This document shows, one piece after another, positions 12,432-23,710 of a stretch of DNA of 64,000 nt. Where the stretch lies: NCBI RefSeq assembly GCF_011075055.1, contig NC_058150.1:1922001-1986000 (forward strand), written 5' to 3'. The DNA is from Mangifera indica (taxonomy: Eukaryota; Streptophyta; Magnoliopsida; Sapindales; Anacardiaceae). Position numbers and translations under genes: made by a program. The notes beneath the pieces were generated by a model, which was not told where the DNA came from, did not search any database, and saw nothing but the letters and a program-made list of their open reading frames with translations. How positions within the stretch are numbered: the stretch's first letter is position 1; every line of letters starts with the position of its first letter.

Positions 12432-14274
12432 TCAGATTTTTTTAATTGAAGAGGCCATTAATATATAATGATGTCTCACAAAATTTTTTTTCTTCTTAAT
12501 TTTGAACCTGACATCTCCTGATACTGTACACTCAAAAGGAATTTGATTGATACCACCTCCTGGATCTGCAATAAAGAACATAAATTTTATAAATAAAAGG
12601 ATATTTCTTTGCTTCAATAGCTTACTAGTTTCAAGTTTCAACTCACAATGCCATTGGGTTGGTTTCATGGTTGAAGGTGTTGCAAACCCATAGTCCTGCT
12701 CCTTTGGGTGAGGTGAAAAATCTCTGTAAAATCGTGTTTGGATTTCTTTTAGAGCCTCCATGGCTAGCTCCAAGGGATTTATAGCCTGCAGATGTCCAAT
12801 GACAACCATAACATTATAGATGTGTACATTCTGATCATGCTGTTTCAGATTTTATTTTTGCTAACAATAGTTTCTTCTCAGTAAAATAAAAGCATCACTC
12901 AGAGAGCTTCAACTAAGAACAGTATTTTACTTTGGTATAAATTTTCTGAAATACATTTTGCATACATTGACTTATTGCACGATGTCTCCCCATTTCAGTT
13001 TCATTTTATTTACATATCAAAAAAGGGAATTTGCATTCCATCTCTGTGAGCATGCATATTTTGCCGATTACTCCATTTTTCAAAATGTTTAAACCAAAAC
13101 CAGAAAAACAATCCAATAGAACTTTTTAAACTTCATAGAATATATAGTCATCAAACAATTTCCTACCATGGTAAGATGTGAGAAGATAACTATTGGCAAC
13201 AAATATTATAATGGCATACCTTATGAGGTAGACCACTGTGAAAAAGCTTCCCAGTCACATGAAGTTTCCAGGGTATCATACCTCCAGTACCAATGCAAAG
13301 CTGTTTATCTGCTGTGTCAATCCAGTAACTGTCAACAAAATATCATATCAGACAACTAACACACAAAATAAACTAAATAAAGAAGTAGAATTTCAAAATG
13401 ATGTTTCATATTTATTATAAGAGTTCAATAATAATAGCTGAATTTATGTCCTAGCAATTACTTACAGAGGACCTCCCTTCAACTTATGAAGAAGTCGATC
13501 TTTCACAAGTGCATCGACACCAACCCCTGTTATGGCAGAGTTCTCCTCATTAGCTATAAAAACTGCCACCACAGTTGACTTCAATTTCGGCTTAGTCTCC
13601 CCCAGCCTCTTCATTAGCTCAGTCACAAGGGCAACATGTCCCAAACAATCAGTAGTACCACGGCCACGAAGCTTTTCCCCATCAATGCTCAATGTAAAAG
13701 GATCAAATTCCTGCTCATACGGTAATCATATGATTACCCGTAATCATCAGCAACCTATTTAATCCCTATATAAATACAATTCACAATTCTCTATGCAGAC
13801 TTTAAAACAAAATTCTAAATTCCCCACAACGAATTTCAAACTTAAAAAAACCATTTTGACATATAAACAACCCAGTAAAAGACGGATCTAAATCAAACCC
13901 ACAATTCTGCAATATGAAAAGAGAGATCAAAAGCAAAAAAAACAAACCCAGTCATTAGGATTAGCAGTGACAACATCCATGTGCATGCCAACAAAAGACA
14001 AGATCTTCCCGAGCTCAGTTCCAGGATACTCAACAATAAGATTTCCTCTACCGGGAGAATATGTGACGTGGTTAACAAGCAAGGGTCCTCCATTGACCGT
14101 GCTATAAGGAAGAAGAACATCGAGCACATGTTTGACCACTCTGTCCTCTTGAGGGATCAACTCTGGAGGGTTGTTTTGGACAAACTTGGACTCTCCAATG
14201 AGATTGGTGAGGAGGGCAACGAAGGAGTCCTTGTTCAGAGTGCCCAGACTTTCTTTGACTTGTTGAGAAGCCAT
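12432..14274 (-). pseudogene. Truncated inverted N-acetylornithine deacetylase gene, copy 2 (exons 1-5 only)
   Basis: Minus-strand exons: 14274-13948, 13710-13466, 13328-13220, 12785-12647, 12565-12508. Exon 1 is identical to copy 3 as read. Exon 4 has one private change (second Pro of DFPPHP becomes Ser). Exons 6-10 are absent. Without splicing after exon 5, the frame runs across the loop and into the copy 1 strand, ending at 12432 after about 25 extra residues. This carboxy tail is junction-created and has no family counterpart. It is transcribed, if at all, towards copy 1 (tail to tail) and away from copy 3 (head to head). Confidence 0.9.
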
Positions 14275-15579
14275 TGGCAGACTGAATTACGCTACCAAAG
14301 GTTTGGTTTGGTTAAAGTCGATGAGTGGAGTCGAGCGTTAAAGAAGTTTTTACTTTGAATAGATTGCCTTTGCTTTTGCTGTTGACGGATTCGGAAGAGT
14401 TGGATTCGATTTTAAAATAATTTCTAAAGCACCAACCAGTGAATGGTCGACATATGGCTTGGTCTTTTTCTTTTTCTTTTAAATCTTTTTTGTCTTTTCC
14501 TTTCCTACTTTTATTTTTCTCTTTTGAAAACGTGTTTTATAAAAATTGGCTAACAAAACCCATTTTCAAGGTGGAGCAATTTGGTTAGAATCACTGATCT
14601 CAATGTGATTTTAACCAAATCACATCACTCCGGGCCAAATTGCGTTAAAATCACGAAAATGCTATATTCTTTACTCTCTTTTTCTCACATTTTTCTATAT
14701 TCTAGTTGCTTTACTCTTATGAGCTTGAAAACATGTTTCAAAATTGTACCTTTAAGGTTCCAAAATGATAAGATATTGATCACCAAATTTGTGGGTGTTG
14801 GAGATGGGAGGACTTTGAACACCAAAGCTTTTCATGAGATGATATATTGAATTCAACTAGTGACTTTATAAAAAAAGATTTATTATGATCAATAAAATCT
14901 CAAGGTAAAGATGATTGATGGTATTAGTAATCAAAATGACAATGCAAGAATTCTGTGATTAAATGGTGAGTGCTAGTGATAAAGATGACTGATGGTTGGG
15001 CTCACTTGAGAAGAGTGATGGGTTTGTGAAAATAATGATTAATGGTGTTGATAACGAAGATTATAATAAAACCGTTTTCATCACTATATAGTGAGGTTTG
15101 ACGGTAAGATAATTGGTGAACATAAAAATGAAATTTTTATTAGAAAGAGATCATTAATGACTCATAGTGTTGGTGATAAAAAATGATATATATGATTGAT
15201 TTTCATAATTTCAAACAAATAGTAAATAGTATTTTACACTAAACCAAATAAAAATCATTATGGATAAATAATAAATAAATTAATTTTTCACTTATCCTGG
15301 TACATAATTTTAATGGGTTGGCAATTAACTGTGATTTTAAAGAAGATTTAAATCATTAATAAGATAACACATGAATGAAAATTTGAAGATATATAAAAAG
15401 AGAAAGTTTTATATATAAGAAAATATGGATTTAATTTTTTTAATAATATTTTAAAATTAAAATTTTAATTTATTTATTTAATAATTATAAAATTAGTTAC
15501 TAAATTTAAAATTTTACTTATACAACGTGATTAATTCATTCTCGAAGAGCATTCTGATTCTGGCTGGGTTTCTAGGAGA
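12498..15579 (-). repeat. Copy 2 of the triplicated segment (inverted)
   Basis: This is the inverse of copy 1 and copy 3. Paired coordinates of copies 1 and 2 add to 24926 through exons 2-5 and to 24924 at the start codons, so the arms are nearly indel-free inside the gene. The unpaired loop is 12429-12497, 69 bp. It lacks the MITE and the hairpin found in copy 1. At its left (promoter) end it passes into the palindrome at 15.58-17.58 kb, shared with copy 3. Confidence 0.95.
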
Positions 15580-17583
15580 AAAAAAAAAGATATTGAAATT
15601 TTTACCACTATTTTATTCCGTGTATACAAAAATGTCACATATCCTAAAGCTTTTATAAATATATCACAACAGTAATCACCTTCCCCAAAATATCTCTCTT
15701 CAATCTTTCATGCATAAATTCTCTCTCTTCTTCCTCTCCTTTCAAAGTGATAAAGGAATCATGTAGAAAATAGAATAAATGTTTCAAAAACAAAAGAAAA
15801 AAACTGAAAAAAGAAATAGATTTCAGATTAAGAATTTTTTACTGAAAAAAATTCAAAAGGTTGGCAAAAAAAAAATCTGAAAAAAAACTGGTTGGCAGAC
15901 TTATGGAATTTTATTTTGTAAATTTTAGATTTCAACTTTAACAAATAAGATAAGTATTTAATTAAAAAAACTGAAAAAAAAAAGTTAAAAAGGGCTGGCA
16001 TGGGTTGGCCACACGCCAACCCTTTTTTAATTTTTGAAGGTTGGTGTTAACGCCAGCCCTTGGCGTTAACGGAAACCCTCAAAAAAAATTAAAACAGGCA
16101 AAGGGTTGGCGTCCTTTGCCTGTTTTAATATAATATATATTATATATTATAATAATATAAAAAAATAGGGTTGGCGTTGACCCTCTTTTTTTTTTTAATT
16201 AAATTTTTATTTTTAGAAGGCAACCCCTTTTATTTTTTTAATTAAATTTTTTTTGTTTAAAAAATATGAACACCCACCCTTTTTAATTTTTTAAATTAAA
16301 TTTTAATTTATTATAAATTTAAATTAATTTGATTTGATTGGATTAATTTGAAATTTGATCCAAATTTAAATTAATACAATAAAAAACAAAAGAAAATAAT
16401 ACTGAAAAAAAATTAATAAGGGTGGGTGTTCATATTTTTTAAACAAAAAAAATTAATAAAGGTGGCCAACCTCTTTTTTTATATTATTATAATATATTAT
16501 ATAATATATATATATATATATATAATTAATATTATAATTATATATTATATATATATAATACTATAATCTATAATATTATAATTATTAAATATATAATATA
16601 GATATAATTAATATATTAATATTATATATATTATAATATATTTATATATATTATAATATATATTATATATTATATATTATAATAATATAAAAAAAAAAGG
16701 GTTGGCCACCTTTATTAATTTTTTTTGTTTAAAAAATATGAACACCCACCCTTATTAATTTTTTTTCAGTATTATTTTCTTTTGTTTTTTATTGTATTAA
16801 TTTAAATTTGGATCAAATTTCAAATTAATCCAATCAAATCAAATTAATTTAAATTTATAATAAATTAAAATTTAATTTAAAAAATTAAAAAGGGTGGGTG
16901 TTCATATTTTTTAAACAAAAAATTTTAATTAAAAAAATAAAAAGGGTTGCCTTCTAAAAATAAAAATTTAATTAAAAAAAAAGAGGGTCAACGTCAACCC
17001 TATTTTTTTATATTATTATAATATATAATATATATTATATTAAAACAGGCAAAGGATGCCAACCTTTTGCCTGTTTTAATTTTTTTTGAGGGTTGGCGCG
17101 TTAACGCCAAGGGCTGGCGTTAACACCAACCTTCAAAAATTAAAAAAGGGTTGGCCATGCCAGCCCTTTTTAACTTTTTTTTTTTTCAGTTTTTTTAATT
17201 AAATACCTATCTTATTTGTTAAAGTTGAAATCTAAAATTTACAAAATAAAATTCCATAAGTCTGTCAACCAGTTTTTTTTCAGATTTTTTTTTTGCCAAC
17301 CTTTTGAATTTTTTTCAGTAAAAAATTCTTAATCTGAAATCTATTTCTTTTTTCAGTTTTTTTCTTTTGTTTTTGAAACATTTATTCTATTTTCTACATG
17401 ATTCCTTTATCACTTTGAAAGGAGAGGAAGAAGAGAGAGAATTTGTACATGAAAGATTGAAGAGAGATATTTTGGGGAAGGTGATTACTGTTGTGGTATA
17501 TTTGTGAAAGCTTTAGGATATGTGACATTTTTGTATACACGGAATAAAATAATGGTAAAAATTTCAATATCTTTTTTTTTTTT
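15577..17583. repeat. 2-kb palindrome of nested fold-backs between copies 2 and 3
   Basis: Sequence from 15577 inward is repeated in inverse up to about 17583. This extends the copy 2/copy 3 inverted repeat to arms of about 4 kb (12498-16480 and 16690-20655). Each arm contains smaller fold-backs: one pair shares 'gtttaaaaaatatgaacacc' (near 16255 and 16430), another pairs 'aaaacaggcaaagg' with 'cctttgcctgtttt' (16094-16127). Short motifs of the type GGTTGGCGTTAACGCCA recur many times in both orientations. No protein is encoded. It may be a fold-back transposable element that came to lie between the head-to-head genes, since copy 1 lacks it. Confidence 0.85.
16481..16692. repeat. Pure A/T core of the palindrome
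   Basis: About 200 bp with no G or C apart from isolated bases, made of 'atataatatta' variants, sitting at the symmetry centre between copies 2 and 3. It is the loop and tip of the hairpin formed by the two 4-kb arms. Confidence 0.85.
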
Positions 17584-20500
17584 CCTAGAAACCCAACCAG
17601 AATCAGAATGCTCTTCGAGAATGAATTAATCACGTTGTATAAGTAAAATTTTAAATTTAGTAACTAATTTTATAATTATTAAATAAATTAATTAAAATTT
17701 TAATTTTAAAATATTATTAAAAAAATTAAATCCATATTTTCTTATATATAAAACTTTCTCTTTTTATATATCTTCAAATTTTCATTCATGTGTTATCTTA
17801 TTAATGATTTAAATCTTCTTTAAAATCACAGTTAATTGCCAACCCATTAAAATTATGTACCAGGATAAGTGAAAAATTAATTTATTTATTATTTATCCAT
17901 AATGATTTTTATTTGGTTTAGTGTAAAATACTATTTACTATTTGTTTGAAATTATGAAAATCAATCATATATATCATTTTTTATCACCAACACTATGAGT
18001 CATTAATGATCTCTTTCTAATAAAAATTTCATTTTTATGTTCACCAATTATCTTACCGTCAAACCTCACTATATAGTGATGAAAACGGTTTTATTATAAT
18101 CTTCGTTATCAACACCATTAATCATTATTTTCACAAACTCATCACTCTTCTCAAGTGAGCCCAACCATCAGTCATCTTTATCACTAGCACTCACCATTTA
18201 ATCACAGAATTCTTGCATTGTCATTTTGATTACTAATACCATCAATCATCTTTACCTTGAGATTTTATTGATCATAATAAATCTTTTTTTATAAAGTCAC
18301 TAGTTGAATTCAATATATCATCTCATGAAAAGCTTTGGTGTTCAAAGTCCTCCCATCTCCAACACCCACAAATTTGGTGATCAATATCTTATCATTTTGG
18401 AACCTTAAAGGTACAATTTTGAAACATGTTTTCAAGCTCATAAGAGTAAAGCAACTAGAATATAGAAAAATGTGAGAAAAAGAGAGTAAAGAATATAGCA
18501 TTTTCGTGATTTTAACGCAATTTGGCCGGAGTGATGTGATTTGGTTAAAATCACATTGAGATCAGTGATTCTAACCAAATTGCTCCACCTCGAAAATGGG
18601 TTTTGTTAGCCAATTTTTATAAAACACGTTTTCAAAAGAGAAAAATAAAAGTAGGAAAGGAAAAGGCAAAAAAGATTTAAAAGAAAAAGAAAAAGACCAA
18701 GCCATATGTCGACCATTCACTGGTTGGTGCTTTAGAAATTATTTTAAAATCGAATCCAACTCTTCCGAATCCGTCAACAGCAAAAGCAAAGGCAATCTAT
18801 TCAAAGTAAAAACTTCTTTAACGCTCGACTCCACTCATCGACTTTAACCAAACCAAACCGTTGGTAGCGTAATTCAGTCTGCCAATGGCTTCTCAACAAG
18901 TCAAAGAAAGTCTGGGCACTCTGAACAAGGACTCCTTCGTTGCCCTCCTCACCAATCTCATTGGAGAGTCCAAGTTTGTCCAAAACAACCCTCCAGAGTT
19001 GATCCCTCAAGAGGACAGAGTGGTCAAACATGTGCTCGATGTTCTTCTTCCTTATAGCACGGTCAATGGAGGACCCTTGCTTGTTAACCACGTCACATAT
19101 TCTCCCGGTAGAGGAAATCTTATTGTTGAGTATCCTGGAACTGAGCTCGGGAAGATCTTGTCTTTTGTTGGCATGCACATGGATGTTGTCACTGCTAATC
19201 CTAATGACTGGGTTTGTTTTTTTTTGCTTTTGATCTCTCTTTTCATATTGCATAATTGTGGGTTTGATTTAGATCCGTCTTTTACTGGGTTGTTTATATG
19301 TCAAAATGGTTTTTTTAAGTTTGAAATTCGTTGTGGGGAATTTAGAATTTTGTTTTATAGAGAATTGTGAATTGTATTTATATAGGGATTAAATAGGTTG
19401 CTGATGATTACGGGTAATCATATGATTACCGTATGAGCAGGAATTTGATCCTTTTACATTGAGCATTGATGGGGAAAAGCTTCGCGGCCGTGGTACTACT
19501 GATTGTTTGGGACATGTTGCCCTTGTGACTGAGCTCATGAAGATGCTGGGGGAGACTAAGCCGAAATTGAAGTCAACTGTGGTGGCAGTTTTTATAGCTA
19601 ATGAGGAGAACTCTGCCATAACAGGGGTTGGTGTCGATGCACTTGTGAAAGATCGGCTTCTTCATAAGTTGAAGGGAGGTCCTCTGTAAGTAATTGCTAG
19701 GACATAAATTCAGCTATTATTATTGAACTCTTATAATAAATATGAAACATCATTTTGAAATTCTACTTCTTTATTTAGTTTATTTTGTGTGTTAGTTGTC
19801 TGATATGATATTTTGTTGACAGTTACTGGATTGACACAGCAGATAAACAGCCTTGCATTGGTACTGGAGGTATGATACCCTGGAAACTTCATGTGACTGG
19901 GAAGCTTTTTCACAGTGGTCTACCTCATAAGGTATGCCATTATAATATTTGTTGCCAATAGTTATCTTCTCACATCTTACCATGGTAGGAAATTGTTTGA
20001 TGACTATATATTCTATGAAGTTTAAAAAGTTCTATTGGATTGTTTTTCTGGTTTTGGTTTAAACATTTTGAAAAATGGAGTAATCGGCAAAATATGCATG
20101 CTCACAGAGATGGAATGCAAATTCCCTTTTTTGATATGTAAATAAAATGAAACTGAAATGGGGAGACATCGTGCAATAAGTCAATGTATGCAAAATGTAT
20201 TTCAGAAAATTTATACCAAAGTAAAATACTGTTCTTAGTTGAAGCTCTCTGAGTGATGCTTTTATTTTACTGAGAAGAAACTATTGTTAGCAAAAATAAA
20301 ATCTGAAACAGCATGATCAGAATGTACACATCTATAATGTTATGGTTGTCATTGGACATCTGCAGGCTATAAATCCCTTGGAGCTAGCCGTGGAGGCTCT
20401 AAAAGAAATCCAAACACGATTTTACAGAGATTTTCCACCTCACCCAAAGGAGCAGGACTATGGGTTTGCAACACCTTCAACCATGAAACCAACGCAATGG

Positions 20501-20728
20501 CATTGTGAGTTGAAACTTGAAACTAGTAAGCTATTGAAGGAAAGAAATATCCTTTTATTTATAAAATTTATGTTCTTTATTGCAGATCCAGGAGGTGGTA
20601 TCAATCAAATTCCTTTTGAGTGTACAGTATCAGGAGATGTCAGGTTCAAAATTTAGTCAGATTTTTTTAATTGAAGAGGCCATTAATATATAATGATGTC
20701 TCACAAAATTTTTTTTCTTCTTAATTTT
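17581..20728 (+). repeat. Copy 3 of the triplicated segment (direct)
   Basis: This matches copies 1 and 2 from the 'cctagaaacccaa' point near 17584 to 20728, the position where copy 1 breaks off. After 20728 the sequence continues uninterrupted into the rest of the gene, so this copy represents the intact arrangement. It carries private changes, including a roughly 10-bp deletion in intron 1 near 19356. Confidence 0.93.
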
Positions 20729-23710
20729 CTTTGTACATGCAGGTTAACTCCCTTCTACAGGTAAGCCAGTGCCTTTTGTTCTTGAAATTAGACTATCAGG
20801 ATTTATTTTTGTTCTTTCAAGTAATTGATCTGAAAAATTCCAAGCATTTGGTATTTCTAATAAGATAAGTAGTATATTATTTCCAATGCTTTGATACTTT
20901 TTTCAGTGTAAAAGATGTGATGGAGAAACTACAAGAATTTGTGGATGACATAAATGAGAATATAGAGAAGTTGGACACAAGGGGTCCAGTTTCAAAATAT
21001 GTTCTCCATGATGAAAATTTGAGAGGAAGGTGTGTCTTCTCTCTTGCTTGACTCTGCTTAGGACCTTTTCCACATCTAGAATTTAGCTGCAGTTTTTTTC
21101 TAGACTTTGCATCCATTGTTTAGATAATACTTTTTGGTGTGGATACTTTTCTTCTATATATGTGCTTCTTTTTGCAGCCTTACGTTAACTTTTAATGAGG
21201 CGAATTCTGGAGTTGCTTGTAATCTTGATTCTCGGGGGTTTCATGTGCTCTGCAAGGCAACTGAAGAGGCAGTTGGGCATGTGAAACCTTATTCAATCAC
21301 TGGGAGTTTACCACTCATTCGAGAACTGCAAGTGAGTTATTTATAATTTTCTGTCTGTGTACTTTGCTAGATTTGCATTTCTTTGTTTAATCATTTTTCT
21401 TAATTTTGTTTGTTAGGATGAAGGCTTTGATGTTCAAACTGCAGGCTATGGTATGATATTATCACTACTTTTTGGCAGTTTGCATTTTACTTTCTTAACT
21501 TGTGGTTGAAAATTAAATAGGCCATAATTTTTGAATTCTGCCTAAGAATGGTCACCTATTGTTGCAACTTGGTTTGTTTCAAACGTACTTTTATTTCCAA
21601 GTAGTAAAAATTATATCCATTTTGTGCTATACTAGTCCAGATAGTCAAATCCCATTCGTTGCTTCACTGTCATCGGATTTGGAATTTAACCATAATGACA
21701 TGTGCTGTAAATTGAGAAGTTAATAGATAGTTTGTGTGGATATAAATGTGAATTTTATCAGAAGGGGTGGTATTCGGTATGCTTGTAGCCAGCTTTAACT
21801 AATTATTAGGGTTAGACAGATGAATTGTTGTTGTAGTCTGCCAGGGAGCTTATCTGTGGATGAGCTTCCATATAGTGTCATCTTCCCTTAAAATGATAAG
21901 GCTTTCCAGTTCATGGGTCAAAATTAAACCCATTAAAAGTAAACAGAAGTGATAATCCAAAGATAGATGATATGAGTTACTAGTTTAGTTAATTTTTCTC
22001 TGTATGGTAGCAACTCAAACTTTTTTTACTCTGGTGTAGTATGAGTCTGGATTTGGATGGAACTCTATCAAGTTCCACACTTTGGTAAAAAGTCTTACTC
22101 CCATTTTACTCTTTTAAGTAATGTTCTAAAAAGCCAGATTGTTATAGGGATTTCTTGGGTTGTAAAAATACAAATTTATATACTGAACAATGACTGGAAT
22201 AAATATTACAATCATTGTGCGAGGAATTGCTTAATTAGATTTAAAAAATAAAAATCTCATTGATAGGGAATTGTTTTGCGTCAAAGTGTCATATATCAAG
22301 TGAAGGTATGGAGCATGTGTATCAAAATTTCACATACAAGATTTTGATAGTAATAGCCTCTAATTTACTCATTACATGAGCCTCATAGTGAAGGTTTATT
22401 CGGACTCAAGGCTTTTGAATATACCAAGGGTGCACCTGAAAAGGTCACATCTTTATATTTACTAATTAATTGGAATGGTATGATGATGTGTATATCATAA
22501 GAAAGGTTATGCAATGAGAAATAAATATAGACAGAAGAATAATTAGGAAAAGAATCTCAACAGATTAGAAGGACAAGTTTATAGAGTTGAGTGAGATAGA
22601 TAGAGATGAGTTTATATGAAATGATTACATACTCCAAATAATATCTCAGAATACATATAGTATATTAATAATCCAAAACTAAAGAGCAGCTGCTTATAAG
22701 CCCTGTATCAATGATGCTTTAATATAACATCTATTACATCTGGTCTAAGTTACCGATTCTTCAAACCTTGGTCCCTCTGTTAAGCAATTTGAAATGTATA
22801 AACTTGAACCATTTTTCTAGATACAAAAATTAGGGTCCTTGGTGGGAAGAAAAAAATTTTAGATAAAAGAAATATGACTGAAAAGGGAAGAGAAAGGAGA
22901 AGAATTATCAGTCAGTAATGATAGATATTGATAGTGTGGAGAGAGAAAAAGAGATGGATCAGCTGAAGAAACACTCTTTAGTTATTGATATCACATCTCT
23001 TCTTTGTCCTCGCTCTCAAACAGAGTTTCTCTATTTTATAAACATCCTTCTCACATCTCCATTTCACATTTTACCTTTACTGTTAAGATTGTCGTAATTG
23101 TACAGTGGACTTAACAATAACCGTAGACATTAAAAGGGTATCATTTTGTAAGTTCATATCAAATTTTGCATTTATCTTCTATCCTCTAGGTTAGCAATGA
23201 AACGGTCCAGTTGTGAGACAATGCTGTTTTCAAGTAGTAAACTTCCTGTTTTTTCTTCATTGTGGTAGTGACTGCACGGTCTAGTGTAGGGGGAAATATG
23301 TTCTGCTGGAGCCTTTATGAACTGTAATCTGGTTTTTGCATGTAGTAGAATGGTAATTTGGAGTTCAGGCTTGTATACAGTGTTTTAAGATCTACTCAAG
23401 AATTTCTGGGCCAAAAATAACGCAGTTGTCTTCTGTCATTTACAATTCTGTTTCAACAGATTGCAGCCTTCTGATTTACAAATGATTTCTTTGTTTTTAT
23501 ACTCTCCTCATCTCAAAAATGTACATTATCTGGTGAAGATAGAATCTGGGAGCTATGGAAGTTAATCAAATTTTGTTTATTGATTTTATGTTGCATGCAT
23601 CTGCAGGCTTAATGGCGACGTACCATGCCAAGAACGAGTACTGTCTTCTATCGGATATGTGTCAAGGATTCCAGGTTTTTGTCAGCATTATCTCCCAATT
23701 AGAAGATTGA
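18885..23710 (+). CDS. NAOD: N-acetylornithine deacetylase (M20 family), the only complete copy
   Basis: Hydrolyses N2-acetylornithine to ornithine and acetate, feeding arginine and polyamine synthesis. Ten exons: 18885-19211, 19441-19685, 19823-19931, 20366-20504, 20586-20643, 20743-20760, 20907-21029, 21178-21331, 21417-21450, 23607-23710. Together they make 1311 nt, 436 residues, close to Arabidopsis At4g17830. Metal-site residues of the M20 fold are visible: H98 and D100 in GMHMDVV, D130 in TTDCLGH, E164/E165 in ANEEN. The later segments PGGGINQIP and RGPVSKYVL are also family signatures. Exon 6 is only 18 nt. Intron 9 is 2156 bp. Copy 3 alone has Met at residue 144, where copies 1 and 2 have Arg. 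It is divergent from copy 2 across a shared palindromic upstream region. It lies directly upstream of BCM, as in Arabidopsis. Confidence 0.93.

Larger units (their letters stand above)
8633..12503 (+). repeat. Copy 1 of the triplicated deacetylase-gene segment (direct orientation)
   Basis: From about 8633 ('cctagaaaccca') to 12503 this segment matches copy 2 (12498-15579, inverted) and copy 3 (17581 to about 20728, direct) almost base for base. It covers about 2 kb of promoter, the leader, and exons 1-5 of the deacetylase gene. Copy 1 differs by a 674-bp MITE at 9289-9962 and a 108-bp hairpin at 9107-9214. Its right edge is a sharp breakpoint in the intron after exon 5, where the sequence turns back on itself. 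Sequence left of 8633 does not match the flanks of copies 2 and 3. Confidence 0.95.

Noticed and set aside
12432..12809. Long minus-strand reading frame across the copy 1/copy 2 loop
   Set aside because: It is exon 4, intron 4 and exon 5 of truncated copy 2 read without splicing, ending in junction sequence. Not a separate gene.
16000..17200. CRISPR-like or satellite array of GGTTGGC units
   Set aside because: Units occur in both orientations with irregular spacing and follow the palindrome symmetry; this is a plant genome fold-back, not an array.
18801..19253. 150-codon minus-strand frame over exon 1 of the intact deacetylase
   Set aside because: Antisense shadow of exon 1 and leader. The same frame appears over copy 1 and copy 2, as expected from the repeat.
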